Source: Daphnia carinata
Taxonomy: Eukaryota > Arthropoda > Branchiopoda > Diplostraca > Daphniidae
Length of the DNA stretch: 64,000 nucleotides
Reading direction: 5' to 3'
NCBI RefSeq assembly: GCF_022539665.2
Contig: NC_081331.1
Coordinates: forward strand, 1-64,000
The notes beneath the pieces are model-generated. The model did no database searches. It had not been told where the DNA came from and saw nothing but the letters and a program-made list of their open reading frames with translations. Below, piece by piece: positions 47,473-60,112 of this stretch. Positions within the stretch are counted from its first letter, which is position 1. Each line of letters begins with the position of its first letter. The position numbers were made by a program, and so were the translations under genes.

Positions 47473-49537
47473 GGTGGTATCTATTGCTCCGAAATCTTTC
47501 GGAACAATAACGGCATTTTCCCCTATTGTTCCGAAATGTTTCGGAGCAATACGGGCTTTTTTCACTATTGCACCAAACATGTCGTTGCAATCAGTGGCTT
47601 TATTCCCTATTGCACCGGAATGTTTCGGAGCAATAAAATCATTTTTCCCCTATTGCACCGAAATATAAAAATTGGTATCCTACTAATATACTATAGTAAA
47701 ACTGATTATTGCTAATTAAGATTTATATTATAACTAAAATTAAACAGACAAAAATATACGTAATTTTTTTGGGTGTGAAAGTGCCCAATTTTAAATGTTT
47801 GCTCGTGTACAGTGAAAGCTGCTTTGTAAAGGCACATTTTTGCCCGCCGGACTAGGCCTTCGTTGATCATCTTTTTTTTCTGTTTTCTTTCGGCGGCACA
47901 TTTTTGCCCACCGGACTATTGTGTTTGTGGGTTTTTTTTAGTTGTTTTTTTCGGCGATCGCAATATTTAGCAAGCACAAATTTAAATAGCATTGTTTATT
48001 GTTTTTTTCACTTAGTATTTATACATAATTTTCAAATATAATCCTTAGCTTTAGGTACATCTTTTAAACCTTCGCATTTCCAGTGAACCCATTCTAAACA
48101 ACAAGAACAAATTACAGTGCCCACCTCCCCAATAACTTTTGTACAACTATTTCAGTAAAATTTTGATTTCTTCTTCTCGATAAGCCTTTTCTTCTCCGCA
48201 ACTACGAAACAAATAATGTTCCATATTAATAAATTATTAATTTGAAATTTGAAATTAGTAATAGGAAAAATATTTACCTAAGCTCGTTACTCCTAACCAT
48301 GCATCCTCGTCGAAATACATCTTGAATCGCCCCGAAATACCTCGTCGAAATACATCTTGAAAGTTGCACCTTTCAACTGCGAGAAAAATTAATGTTATTA
48401 GTTATTGAAAGTTGATGTTATCAGTATTTCAAACTTACCACTTTATTATAAGAAGCGATAGTTTTCTTGTCCTGAAAATGTAGCGGGTAAAAATAAACAG
48501 TCTCCAATTCCTGCAAAAAAGTTTCAAATTCCTCCCAACTAGCGAAAGCCTTACCGGGTTTAAGTGTAGCAAGAGCCATTGTAGAAAACACAAAGAGAAC
48601 TGAAATTGATTGAAAAAATTAAAAATAGCGTGAATAACGCTTGTCAAAATTAAAAGGAACGTAAATAACGAGTGTCAACTAGAGTCCCTAATGCTCATGT
48701 AATACTAGTAAAACTTCTCTTCATCTGGCCGGTTCCGTACTGCATAATCTCTCGTCCAGGTATAATCTTTTAATCCTTAATGCTCATGTAATACTTGAAC
48801 AACTTCTCTTCATGAGGCCGCTTCCGTACAACAAAATCTCTAATCCATGGATAATCGTAGAACAAAAATCCATAAGTCACCATCATATATATTTAAAAAA
48901 AGATAAATCATAATACTGTTGTCGGTCGGTATTTAAAATGTATTAAATATTTCGTATTTCGTATTCGGAAACTACTTAATATATACATATGTTTGATAAG
49001 TAATCTTTCGGTGCAATAGGGGAAAAATGATTTTATTGCTCCGAAACATGGTATAAGACTAGTTCTATCAAATTTTCTCTTTTTATTAGACCATATCGAT
49101 TAGGAGACAAATGGAATATTCTCTCATGGAGGTTTTCTTCAAAGAATGATATGTTTTAACCGTTATGCCGTGGAAACGGTGAAGCTTTGCAACTAAAATT
49201 GTTTCGAAAATAACTAAGTAAGAAAAAAGAATTATGGGTGGGGATATTCATCTTTATTTATCTCCCTACTTTGATGAATCAGCAAAGATGATAGAAACAG
49301 AATAATTACACATTCGAAATGGTCCTTAAAATATGACGAGTCACCTGTCACCATCTATTTCATTAAATGATTTTATTGCTCCGAAACATTTCGGTGCAAT
49401 AGCGAATAAAGCCACTTATTGCAACGACATGTTTCGGTGCAATAGTGAAAAAAGCCCGTATTGCTCCGAAACATTTCGGAACAATAGGGGAAAATGCCGT
49501 TATTGTTCCGAAAGATTTCGGAGCAATAGATTCCACC
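47473..49537. mobile_element. 2-kb element with palindrome-rich inverted ends
   Basis: About 165-bp ends are inverted repeats of each other (47473-47642 and 49370-49537), both starting GGTGG(T/A)ATCTATTGC. Each end is itself made of 42-43-bp tandem units carrying near-palindromes of the type TATTGCTCCGAAA/TTTCGGAGCAATA. A further internal copy lies near 49006-49051. The interior holds a - strand gene remnant and a direct repeat of GGCACATTTTTGCCC (47839 and 47894). Unit B has only the left end. Long inverted ends suggest a MULE-like or foldback element. No target duplication was found, so the superfamily is open. Confidence 0.7.
48032..48579 (-). pseudogene. Gene fragment with PHD-like finger inside the palindromic element
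   Basis: Exon 1 (48579-48439) is open from an ATG: MALATLKPGKAFASWEEFET, then FLQELETVYF and a KKTIASYNKV end before a GTAAGT donor. This resembles the FxSxxEFExxLxxY N-terminus seen in some arthropod transposon-linked proteins. The next segment (about 48385-48280) contains a tandem duplication of TTCAAGATGTATTTCGACGAG-like sequence and shifts frame. The last segment (48201-48032) has an in-frame stop, then VICSCCLEWVHWKCEGL, matching the second half of a PHD finger (CxC...WVHxxC), and ends KDYI-stop. Decayed; no transposase is visible. Confidence 0.5.
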
Positions 49538-51147
49538 CTTTGTTGCCATACTTTTCCAAATCAGCCGTAATGCGAAACGAAAGCAGTAGTCGGGTCTAAA
49601 CACCTGATTGGCTGTGATCCGGGGCTCACCACCTCCTCCATGCCTGGAATGGGCCAATCACGGGATGACAGAGACATTTTCTACACCGGGGCGGTGGCAG
49701 GGCTCGGTTCCTGGGTCACACCGATAACCCTGTCGTCATTTTAGAAGATGGCGGATTCAATGAAACCACATTATAAAAAAAAACCAAGGAAACACATTCA
49801 TTTTCTCGCCACTTCAGCTGTTGATGTATCAAACGAAGGAAATGACCATGGAAATTTGTTCGGCTTTTCCTTGCTTGTTGCGTTGAAGAAATAAGCCAAA
49901 TTACATTTATTTAAAATGCAATTGTCACTCAAATTGTGGTGCAATACGCAGGACGCAATCCTATCAAGAGAATAACAACTGGCTGATACGCCCGAGCTTA
50001 TCTTGAAACTAAACAAACAAATGTACGGGAAACAAGTCGAAACCAAACAGAAACGCATTATCTGGCTGAACTTCAGTCGAGGTAAACAACTTGTCAATAA
50101 AAATTGCGAAACGTGCATTAAAATTAAAGAACCAACGCGTCCTATCTCGAGGCAACGTCGAGTTTGTTTGCTTCAGCTAAACACATCCACTCTTCCTGTG
50201 AGATGGAATAAGTTAGATAAATCACCTTCTGACATTTAGGATTTGGTGATAATGTTTGTCATGGCAAATAAGCTGGGACAATGCGAGTATTGAATTAAGC
50301 ATTTAATGGGCAAACGATTTGCGCTGAGATGGCATTGCTGTACATGGCTTACGTCTTGCGCAATTTGTACTCAATTCGAGCGCCGCTGGAAAGAGGAATT
50401 GAACGCCGTTTGAAAGAAGAGTTATATTAATTAGCGACTTCGGTGGTACCTCGCTTTTAATAATATCTTTCATTAATCTGGTAGCGCTAGTTGTCCTCCA
50501 TCTTCAACAGCTGTGTCTAGGGTAATCAGTTTTGGTTTTATTTGGACCAGATCAAACGAGACGGCGAACCGAGGTTCACTTGTGCCAAGCCGATGGTGCA
50601 ATTCGCACGCGGCTTTCAGCAAAAATATTTCCAACGGGTTCACCGAAAACAGTTGCAATTTCAAGTTGTTTTACCTTCTGATTGGCATCACCTACAGCGC
50701 CAACAAATAAAATTTAATAAACGAATAGTGCCCATCATAAAAATGACGTAGCCTATATTCACAGCATATTCAGATAAAAAGAAAAGAAGGGCGAAAAGCT
50801 TCAGGAAATATAACGAAAATATAATGCGATAAGGTATGCATTTCGAAAGTGAACAGTGCAGGGCGCAATTAGTAAAGCGCTATGATAAAATGTCTGACTT
50901 CCGTGCGTAGAAACCGTTAAAAGAAACGATTGGAAAGGCATACTGAGCGAATTAATAATTCGATGCAAATCATCTGACTAGCAATCGTCAACGAGAAAAT
51001 GGTCCCGTAAACATGATTTGAAGTAATCTGAACGGAGCAAATGAAAAAACCTCACTGGCAATTCACAGAGATCAACAGGTAGACGACGCGATAACACATT
51101 ATTTTCTGCATTGGGCTCGTCAGTTATATTTTATGCTTGACAGTCAG
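49538..51147 (+). repeat. Upstream flank of tandem unit B, left part
   Basis: Homologous to 32342-33960. GAAGATGGCGG and CCAATCA words are kept. Several short frames differ from those of unit A, so none is supported as a gene. Contains the conserved - strand relic frame ending EPVGNIFAESRVRIAPS at about 50705-50580. Confidence 0.6.
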
Positions 51148-51923
51148 CCCGTACGAAACGGTTAGCTTGCGTTTTGGCGATGCCCAAATCCTAGCTTTAT
51201 CAAGCTTCCTCGTCGCTGGCTTGCAGATTTCAAGCTAGGGATACGTTTAGGTTAGCTTGAGTTTTGGGGGGTGGCTTCAGCGCCTTAAAATTAAACTTGC
51301 GCAAGCTGTGACTTCGCAACCTTGCACTTTAGCTTACAGAAATTAAGCTACTAAAATAAGTTTAAGCTAGAAAAATGGGAGTTAGAAAAATATATATTAT
51401 TATTTAGCATAAGAAATGCTTTAAACAAGCATTAGTTATGATAGGACTTTAATCTTAAATAATTCATTTCCTTCAAAAAAATTAACAAATCATACTTAAG
51501 TTTGAAAATAAAAAAAATTTAGCATAATTGGTTTAAATAGTTTTGAGGGAACGAAAGATTAACTTAATTTCGACTTCATGTTTAGGTTTTTTAAATTCTG
51601 TTGTTGACCTGTCGAAAAAAACTTGAGTATATTTCTAGATTCTCTATTGTATTGTTCTGAAATAGTAGTTTTAATATGTATAGAATGGTCCAGTGGAAAG
51701 AACATCCGACTGTGGTGCGGGAGACCCGAGTTTGATCCCAGCCACAGTCTTCATTTTTTCGCTTTGCCTAATCTAGGCTAGCGGCGCCCGGGTTTAGGTT
51801 AGCTTGAATTTCCAAGCTTAAAGCGTAAAAAATTTAAGCTTGAAATCGTTAGCTTGGAGGGGCCTGGAGCAGGAGCTGCGCTAGCTTACCCAAGGTTTGA
51901 GCTAGCTTAACGTTTCGTACGGG
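51148..51923. mobile_element. 776-bp CCCGTACGAAACG-ended transposon, unit B only
   Basis: The ends are inverted: CCCGTACGAAACG at 51148 and CGTTTCGTACGGG ending at 51923. AG flanks both sides (51146-51147 and 51924-51925). Unit A at about 33962 has a single AG and no insertion, giving an empty site. The interior is rich in TTAGCTTG/AAGCTTAA words, mostly near the ends, and contains a tRNA-like sequence. No transposase, so non-autonomous. Confidence 0.8.
51684..51745 (+). other. tRNA-like (SINE head-like) sequence in the 776-bp element
   Basis: TGGTCCAGTGGAAAGAAC (A-box-like) and GAGTTTGATCCC (B-box-like) lie at tRNA spacing, with CCGACTGTGG between. The stems are imperfect. Most like the tRNA-derived head of a SINE; no poly-A tail was found. 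Confidence 0.4.
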
Positions 51924-52054
51924 AGATAAACTGACTGATAAATCCAAAGAAATTACGAGTTGCAAGTAAAGGTTGTCCAATGTTAATCGGTATTTCCCAG
52001 TAGTAGCTCGCACAAGTTCTTGTCTCGCTAGTCTGGGGTGCAATTCAGTCTAAA

Positions 52055-53770
52055 ATGTCATCGACTACTGCCGTAAAGGTAGATGGCATCGAATTTGAGC
52101 GCAGTGATCTTTTGGGTTGCGGTGGCTTCGGTTCAGTGCATCGTGGTAAATTTAAAAGTCAAAGCGTAGCAGTAAAAAAAATTATGAAGATAAATGGCAA
52201 AAATAAGGTAGTTGACAACGAGTTAAAAATTCTGCAGCAGTTAAATCATCCCAATATTGTTAAGTTCGTCCACTACGCAAGCGATGCCGACTTCTAGTAA
52301 GATTATTACGTAATAGCATTGAATTAAAAAGAGAATTTCATATGATTTTTGTGATTCAGTGACTTTGCCTTGGAACTGTGCGACGCGTCATTAGATACGG
52401 TATTCCTAAATGAGGACGATCCTCGGAAATATAAAGGACCTGCATTACCAAATAATTTCGAGGTTTTCTCTCAAATAGCCACTGGTCTCAAACACATTCA
52501 TTCTGAGAACCTAATCCACCGGGACATTAAACCGGAAAACATTCTCATTTCTGTGAAACAAACTAAACAAGGGAATGACATAACGATCAAGTTGGCTGAT
52601 TTTGGATTGTCACGAAAAGTGAGTGACCAACGAACATTCACAATGAGTGAACTCAGAGGGACTCTAGTTTGGTTTTCTCCCGAAGAGATGGAAATCATGG
52701 GCAGAGACGTAAGCATTGAAAAAACTAAAGGCTCACACAAAAGCGACGTTTACGCAGAGGGCCTCTTATTCGGCTATATCCTCTTGAAAGGAAAACATAT
52801 CTACGGTGAAAATCCATATGATATTGTGGTGAACATGAAGCAGAAAAATTTAGCCAATATGAGTGGTAAGTTACCTCTTGAGGCAGAACATCTAACGTAA
52901 CCATAATAGTTAAATGTCTAAATCTTTTGAACAATAGAAATTCACCAGACACATTTAGCACGTAACTTAATAGAACAAATGCTGAACAACACACCTGATA
53001 CTAGAATTATATCTGAAGAAGTTGTTAATCAGCTTGAAGCCATAAATATCGAAGTAAGCAATTCACACAAGTTAAACACATTCTTCGTCAGTGAAATTTT
53101 AGTTTTCTAACAAAGGTTTTCCATTTAGCTTAGCGAAAAGGAAAAAAAGCTTCATCAGCTGTCTACATGTCCCACAACAGATTGTAGGAATAAAATCGAA
53201 TCTTTAATGCAACTCGGTGTCGACTTAAACGCAAAGGATGACGATGGATGGAATGCGCTTCATCTTTTGTGTTCTAACGATTCAAGCCCACATTTAATCC
53301 ATGCGATTCAACTCTTCATCGAACTCGGCATCGACAAGGACGCAAAGATCAACGATGGATCGAATGCGCTTCATCTTTTGTGTTCTAACAATTCAAGCCC
53401 ACATTTAATCGATGCGATTAAACTCTTGATTGAACTCGGCATCGACAAAAATGCAAAAACAAACTATGGATCGAATGCGCTTCATCTTTTGTGTTCTAAC
53501 AATTCAGGCCCACATTTCATCGATGCGATTAAACTCTTGATCAAATTCGGCATCGACAAAAACGCAAAAACCAACGATGGATGGAATGCGCTTCATCTTT
53601 CGTGTGAATACAGTTCAAGCCCACACATAATCGATGCGATTAAACTTTTGATTGAGCTCGGTATTGACAAAAACGCAAAAACCTTCTTTGGATGGAATGC
53701 ATACGATCTGAGTCGGCGCAATAAAAATCTTACAAACTACAACCTGTACGAAATCTTTAAAACCGGATGA
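52055..53770 (+). CDS. IRE1/RNase L-type kinase with C-terminal ankyrin repeats, copy B
   Basis: Same four-exon model as copy A: 52055-52296, 52360-52865, 52938-53053 and 53129-53770, 501 aa. Only a few residues differ (for example, GKHIYGENPYD for GRHIYGENQYD, DKDAKIN for DKGAKIN, NIE for NIK, and the C-terminal KTG for KIG). All kinase motifs (glycine loop, VAVKK, HRD, DFG) and four ankyrin repeats are intact. Identity to copy A rises sharply just before the ATG and stays high downstream, as expected from recent gene conversion or duplication. It lies on +, tail to tail with atlastin B. Probably a cytosolic signalling kinase; substrate unknown. Confidence 0.9.
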
Positions 53771-55720
53771 GGTGAATTTTCGTAGATATTATTTATGGTA
53801 TTTACATGGATGTCAAGGTTGTTTGGAAAGTCACAAAACGCGCTACGTTGCAATAAATGATATTCTCGGCAAAATATAGCTAACTACATAAATTGATCAA
53901 TCGCAAAGAGTATTCATTTCGAACTGTAATGTCAACGCATGTAAGTTAAATAAATTAACACTCGAAAAAAAAATAAGGTATTGGTCGATGGACTACCTCA
54001 CAAAGTAAGGCGCATCACATCAGCTATAACCAGATTAAGGCGAAACTTATAACCTAAGTGAATGGACGTGTTTGAGGAGACGTAACGAAAAATTGATCCC
54101 TTTCTTTTAGTAATTACTTCCTTGATAAGGAAACAACTAGTTGTTTTCATCCTCTCCTCTCGATCATTCCCTTGCCTATTATTGCAACCATAATAAGAAA
54201 TATTTTTGCTTTGCACAATTAAACGTAAGCATTAAACTGTCTAACTTGTCTGCGGAAAACAGCTTTCTCCGTTTGCTAAGCCAACTGTAAAAAGAACGAC
54301 CACACGTCCACCAACACAACTCTGTTATGGTTGGACACCGCCAGTTTGGGAGAAACATGAGTCATTCGGTGAAACTGGTGTTATGCATATGAGAACTAAA
54401 GGGCGATCCATTTCTATATCAACAACACGAAGCCAAACGGTATGTAATGTGGCATTCTAAAACGCCGACAATTATTCGCAATAGTTAATGAAGTTGAAGC
54501 AAACATATTAGGGGCGTAAAATTATCGAGGAATGCAGCCTTAACAGGGAAAATGAGCGTGAAATTTCAACAACAAACACATAGCCACAATATTAATTGAA
54601 ATTTGCGAAAATCCAATAAGTAGTGTCGTAAAGGAAACCGACTCAACTTTGTTCCTAATCCATTTACATAATACAGAGTGCAACGAAGGATGGAAAGCGC
54701 TCCTCATTTCGTGGCAAACCGATCAAGCGGCTTGAAAAGGAACGGAATGGATGATAGGTCTGTGCTTTGTCACGATAGAATAAACCTTCACTTAAAATAT
54801 TTGTTTGTAAAAATCCGAGGAAAACGCACAAAAATCTTGAGGAATTTGATACTTTATACAATCTAACGCACGAGCATAGCTCTAAAGATTTGCAATATGT
54901 AAAGCCCTAACACAAAAACTTACCTGGAAATGCACCATATATAGTTTTCGTTGAAAGAGGGTAATCTGCTGAACACCACACACATTTGAGATTTCAACTC
55001 TCTCCGCTTTAAATGATGAACTGCTTTGTGGCCCATTGTCAACTGACGTGTAAACATTCGAGCACTGATGGACAATCAGCGTGTGGTATGACGATGTTTC
55101 CATGGTTTAGATCATTGGCCGGTTTCAAAACCAAGTTTGCCAGTTTCATCAGCAGAACTTGCTGCATTCAGCAACAAACTATGCAAAAAAAAAATAGGCA
55201 AATAAAAAATCATCATTTAGTGAAAAAGAACGACATTATAAATATTTACCTTAATACTACAGGTTAACAAATGATTTGCAGGTGACTCTTCATTTCTAAA
55301 ACATTTCCCCTCGCAACAAGCACATGTTGCAAGCAATATTGATCTAAAATTCCAAGTTTCTTATGACGGCCATGAACCGAAAAGTATTGAAATCATCTTG
55401 CAAGCCTAGCCAAATGACCCACGCTCTGCCTGAGATGCAACTGTTTTTAGGACAGAAATGTAAAAATTTGCTTTCGTGTCAATAGACACGAATTGTATAA
55501 ACCAATTACGTCATTGATACTATGCCAAATGTTCTTATCGGCTTTTGTGTACTGCAAAGAAGAGGTGACAACGCTCTCACATATTGGCGAAGAAGCAAAA
55601 GGAAAAGGTGAATGGTTTTGGGACATAAATTCAATACCGCACATTGTCGCACTTCACCAGAGCAGAGACTAAAGCAAGAAGCACTATAGCAAAGCTGAGA
55701 ATTAAAAAATTAAAAAATAG
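53771..55720. other. Unit B intergenic block
   Basis: Nearly identical to 35810-37740. On -, METSSYHTLIVHQ...LYMVHFQ (about 55103-54924) stays open here and ends at a GTAAGT donor, followed by an acceptor and SYARALDCIKYQ...KQIF-stop. The upstream MCGIEFMSQ piece has lost its donor (GATAAG). Unrecognised; a possible small gene or relic. Confidence 0.35.
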
Positions 55721-55728
55721 GCGTTTCA

Positions 55729-55980
55729 TCACACAGCCGCCATCTATGGGTAAAAAGACAAACCTTACGTCACAGCCGGGGCGGGTTTTTCATCGATTTC
55801 CATGACCGCTCAATCGAGATTTAAAAAAACAAATTCTCGTCGCCAAGGCGATGACAGTGTGAAAACAAACCGATATAAATCTTGGTCTCTTAGTGAAGAG
55901 TAGAGCTTAGATTTGATCGGTGCTAATCTCAGTTGTCTTTCGTCGATGCTTTAATTCAATAGTTTTACAGTAAGTGAGGT
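55729..55980 (+). promoter_or_regulatory. Promoter-like block, unit B
   Basis: Same elements in the same order as in unit A: GCCGCCATCT, TTACGTCA, GGGGCGGG, ATATAAAT and a GTAAGTGAG donor near 55972. Sequence is practically unchanged between copies. Confidence 0.5.
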
Positions 55981-56311
55981 GGATTTACATATGTAAGTAC
56001 ATTTTCAATTATTAGATTTTTTTTTTATTACTGCGGATACCAATAAATTCAAATGAACCCATATACAAAAAAAAAAATGAGTAACTAGCAAATAATGGCA
56101 CACGGGGACCAACAAGAAAGACGCCAAATAAATGAATGGCATGCCTGTTTCACAAAGATAACACCCACGAAATTTTTTCTACAAACACTTCAGGCAATAA
56201 AATTCTAACCCTTTCAAGTTGGTCTCGATAGGGTATAATTTCCTATTTCAGTAAGGCACTCGGGCGGCGACCAGCGAACAAAGTGCCCATGTAAGGTCTA
56301 GCCGGATATGT

Positions 56312-58923
56312 TCAGGTTGATTTGGCTTTCGACACATTTGCTCTGGTGTGATTACCAACTCCTGCTGCAACCTGCGTTCCCATCGTTATATTAGTCATTC
56401 GTTGAGTCACTTGTTCCAATCCCGATCCTGCCATGATTAAGTACAGCAGCCGGACAGCCTACAAATAGGACGAGATGATTGATGGAATTGAGCAATATAA
56501 ATTTACCAAAATTTGTGTGCACAACTTAAGACCTACACTGGAATTCCTTTCGAGCTGCAAACGACTCAGAAGGGATTAAGGAGTCACAAATATATTCGAA
56601 TAATTAATGAATGCTTACATTTTCCCCAATTGCTTCGGCTATGAAATCGATCACCGTTCCAATAACCCGCATTCTTCCTGAATATCTGCGAACACGAAAG
56701 CACACACTTAAAATATGACATGATGCATAGTTTGTAGAACTTTTGGAATTACTGGAGGTTAGTTTACAAGGTTAAAACCTAGGTAGGATTGGGAGCTAAA
56801 AGTTGATGTATTCTTCTCGATCAAAGGAGTTACATTTGATCAAAGCTCTTTACGTATTACGAAACTTCTGTAAAAAGTAACATAAATGAATAGGCTAGTT
56901 TAAGTAAACCAAGACCCCAAGCCCGAAAAACCATTTAAAAAAAGGGAGAAGTATCACTTCAGCGTTAAATAATATAAAGACGTGGAGGAATAAAAGTGTG
57001 TTAATTGTCGCAAACCAAGAAAAAGCTTTCGAAGGGGCCGAAAAGTATTGCAAAAAGAAAAGAGAAATGTGCGCCTCACCTGATATAAACCCATGTACAG
57101 AGAGTCACCAGAGTCAAGACCCTCATGAGGTTGGCTAAGTTGGCCAAAGGATATAGGCCCAGTAAGCCTAGGATCCAAGACACAAAACCGAAAACGATTA
57201 CAAACACAAACAAAGTAACTGGCGTTTTGTATGCTTTAGAACTATTTTTGCTTTCGTTTTGCGTTCGATAGTGGCTAAACAGCTCTTCGATTTCCTAGAA
57301 ATACAGAGAAGTTCAATTTAGGAACCGAAAAGGCCGAGAAAATACCAATGAAGCATACCTGCTCTAACCGTTCTTTGTACTTTTCTGAGAATTCTGCTCC
57401 GCCCATTTTCCTACGTCCTTGAAAGTGTTCAATAGCTTTATCTTTTACGCGCATATGTTCGTCTTCCAATGCATTGGAACTCATAAACGGTTTGTCTCCA
57501 CCACAAATAGCTTCCATTGAAGACGAATAAACTTCTCTAGCACCCTCAACAGCTTGAAGAGATAAACTTTATCATTAGTCCATAGCACAAAATCGGTCCC
57601 TTACGTCTACTTACCCGAAAGATTGTTGACATCCGCATTTGCCTGCAAAGAAAAGTTAGATATTGACTTTTTTCAGCTCGCACGATTATTGCAGAAACAA
57701 CAACATTACATTACCTCATACACAGTTTTGGGTACAGGTAATTTACCACTCTTGAAAATGGCCATATAAGATTGGAAGTAATGAAGCAATTCTTTGGCTC
57801 GAATACGATTACCACCAATCTGTTTGACGACTAAATTTTCTGGCGATAGAAGTAGTGGGACCAATACTTTCAATTGCTCCTTAAAATCGGGTTCGATGTC
57901 TATAGAAAAATGAGAGAACGGTGACATTTGCCCTTGAAACATGGCAGTAATCACATACCAGTTAATCGACCATCGAAGTTCTGATTAGTGGCTACTTTGA
58001 GTCCAGGATGGGGCATTAGAAAGCACGAGATATCCGTAAAACAGGCACGGATACGCTTGCGAAGAGTTTGAAGCTCGGGATCCTGCTTGTCCGAGATCTG
58101 CAACCTTCGTTCTAGAATAGACTTTCCGCCTACTTCTCCATAGGAAGCTTCGTAAGGGAAGCTCCAATCTCGTACTAGAAACTCCAACTTTTGGAAGGGG
58201 ACATCTCCCGAATCTTCCAACGCAAGTCGCCCATATTCGGTAAAAAACTATGTGGTATAAACAAAAATAACAGTATTTGTTTATGACATAATGAAAATTT
58301 GTATATTACTTGTAAATGTTGCAAATCATCCTCCTGTATATTTTGGGAGAGATTGTAAACTTGAACACTACTGGTCATGGTGCTAAGTGCAAACATTGTT
58401 GCATAGTTTTTCACAGGGCTTTGGCAGTCAAATGCCCCTTGAGTATCTAATAAAAGAACAGCAATCTAAAATGGAAAGATTTTTGTCCATGAAAATCCAT
58501 TTAAATTTAAACTGCACAAATTGAAAAACCCACTTTCTCTCCATTAGGAGCATCCACCATAAAAACTTCAGACCATGCAAGAATTCCAGTGGTATCTCTT
58601 TCACAACCTCCTCTCCAGGAGAAGCCTCTCAGTGGGCGATCTTCTGACCCAAGCCAATCAGGGGAACCCTAAAAAAACCACAAAAATTAGTTGAGCTACC
58701 AAAAGTAAGGCCTCTACTATTTTTATACATTCGCTTTCAGATAACGTAGGAAGAAATCAAGAAGAAAAGATTTTCCTTTCCTAAATACTCCTGCAACAGA
58801 TATAACTGCAATATGTTTGTCTTTCACATGTTCCTGACAAACAATGTTAGCTAGGGCTTCTTCATCCAATTCAAATGTATGGTCTTCTTTAGCCACAACA
58901 ATCTGTACAGGCCTGCCTTCCAT
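56312..58923 (-). CDS. Atlastin GTPase, copy B (intact)
   Basis: Membrane-anchored dynamin-family GTPase that tethers and fuses ER tubules. Exons on -: 58925-58729, 58668-58534, 58465-58310, 58247-57959, 57899-57715, 57642-57615, 57552-57359, 57294-57080, 56685-56619 and 56458-56312 (TGA), with all phases consistent. From the ATG at 58923 the product is 536 aa, close to fly atlastin (about 540). An extra short first exon is possible because the first acceptor leaves two bases. P-loop [23 protein letters not shown] and LVRDW are all present. Two adjoining membrane helices ([20 protein letters not shown] and [19 protein letters not shown]) are followed by the amphipathic C-terminal helix region ([20 protein letters not shown]). 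It lies tail to tail with the kinase gene. Confidence 0.92.
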
Positions 58924-58925
58924 TC

Positions 58926-59487
58926 CTAACAAAACGATAGAAAATTTAGTATGGCAAAAAAAATCCTATGAAACTGCCCTAGATATTCCATGGAAGATGG
59001 TAGGAACAACACAATAAGTGAGATGAAATTGTTGGCTAGGTTAATGTATAGTTACATGTAGGAAGTATAGGGGGAGGATGAGTGGTTTGAGTTTTCATTC
59101 ACTAGCTGTTTTACTTGTACCATATTGCCCAACAGGTATTTTTTTCTCAATTATTATTTTGGGCCCTGAACAGTTATAGGGTATTTCAAAGTTTCATTTG
59201 TCACATCAGGAAAATACAATATTCGAAGTAAAAAACCAAAAAGAGATACTAAATGCATAACTTGGCGTAGATTATCTAAATCTAAGTCACGATAGTCATT
59301 ATATGTTAATAAAACTACTATGACTATAGGCGGAAATCAAAGTTACCAGAGAGTTTTTCTGTTTACAATTCGATCACCCACTTTTCACTTCATCAAAATC
59401 CAGCAGTAAAAATAGTTGAACGTTTCTCGTCTTCCTCTCTCGAAGAAATTGTAAATTGGGGCAGTTCTCTTCTGCACGAATGGCCTC
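58926..59487. other. Region upstream of atlastin B
   Basis: Matches 46742-47303 almost base for base. Promoter and any first exon of atlastin must lie here or beyond; I cannot assign them. Confidence 0.4.
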
Positions 59488-59494
59488 ACTGGAT

Positions 59495-59563
59495 CATAGA
59501 TAAAGACGACTTATAGATAAGATAATACGACGATAGATATTAGATAAGTCGTCTTTATCTATG
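59495..59563. mobile_element. 69-bp perfect inverted-repeat miniature element, unit B
   Basis: Same element and the same ACTGGAT flanks as at 47311. A shared, duplicated insertion, not a new one. Confidence 0.8.
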
Positions 59564-59656
59564 ACTGGATGCAGCTGACGTACTAAATATTTTAAACTGA
59601 CATTTCTACAATTTTTGTTAAACGTATTTAACCCTCTACGCGTACTATAAATTCTA

Positions 59657-60017
59657 GGTGGAATCTATTGCTCCGAAATCTTTCGGAACAATAACGGCAT
59701 TTTCCCCTATTGTTCCGAAATGTTTCGGAGCAATACGGGCTTTTTTCACTATTGCACCGAATCATGTCGTTGCAATCAGTGGCTTTATTCCCTATTGCAC
59801 CGGAATGTTTCGGAGCAATAAAATCATTTTTCCCCTATTGCACCGAAATATAAAAATTGGTATCCTACTAATATACTATAGTAAAACTGATTATTGCTAA
59901 TTAAGATTTATATTATAACTAAAATTAAACAGACAAAAATATACGTAATTTTTTTGGGTGTGAAAGTGCCCAATTTTAAATGTTTGCTCGTGTACAGTGA
60001 AAGCTGCTTTGTAAAGG
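59657..60017. mobile_element. Left-end remnant of the palindromic element, unit B
   Basis: Matches the left end and adjoining interior of the element at 47473 up to about 60017, where similarity stops. The interior gene remnant and the right end are missing. Five palindrome-bearing 42-bp units are kept. Confidence 0.75.
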
Positions 60018-60112
60018 TCACATTTAATATAAAGTCACATTTCCTTATTTTTCTTATGCACGGATTTTTTTTACGTGTTCCATTGTGGCTTTCCATTTTT
60101 ACCTAACCCCAC
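60018..60112. other. Deletion junction between units B and C
   Basis: About 95 bp of sequence unlike either side. Beyond it, similarity resumes at the equivalent of 49950, so the element's right part and about 400 bp of the unit's upstream flank are missing here. Confidence 0.6.
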
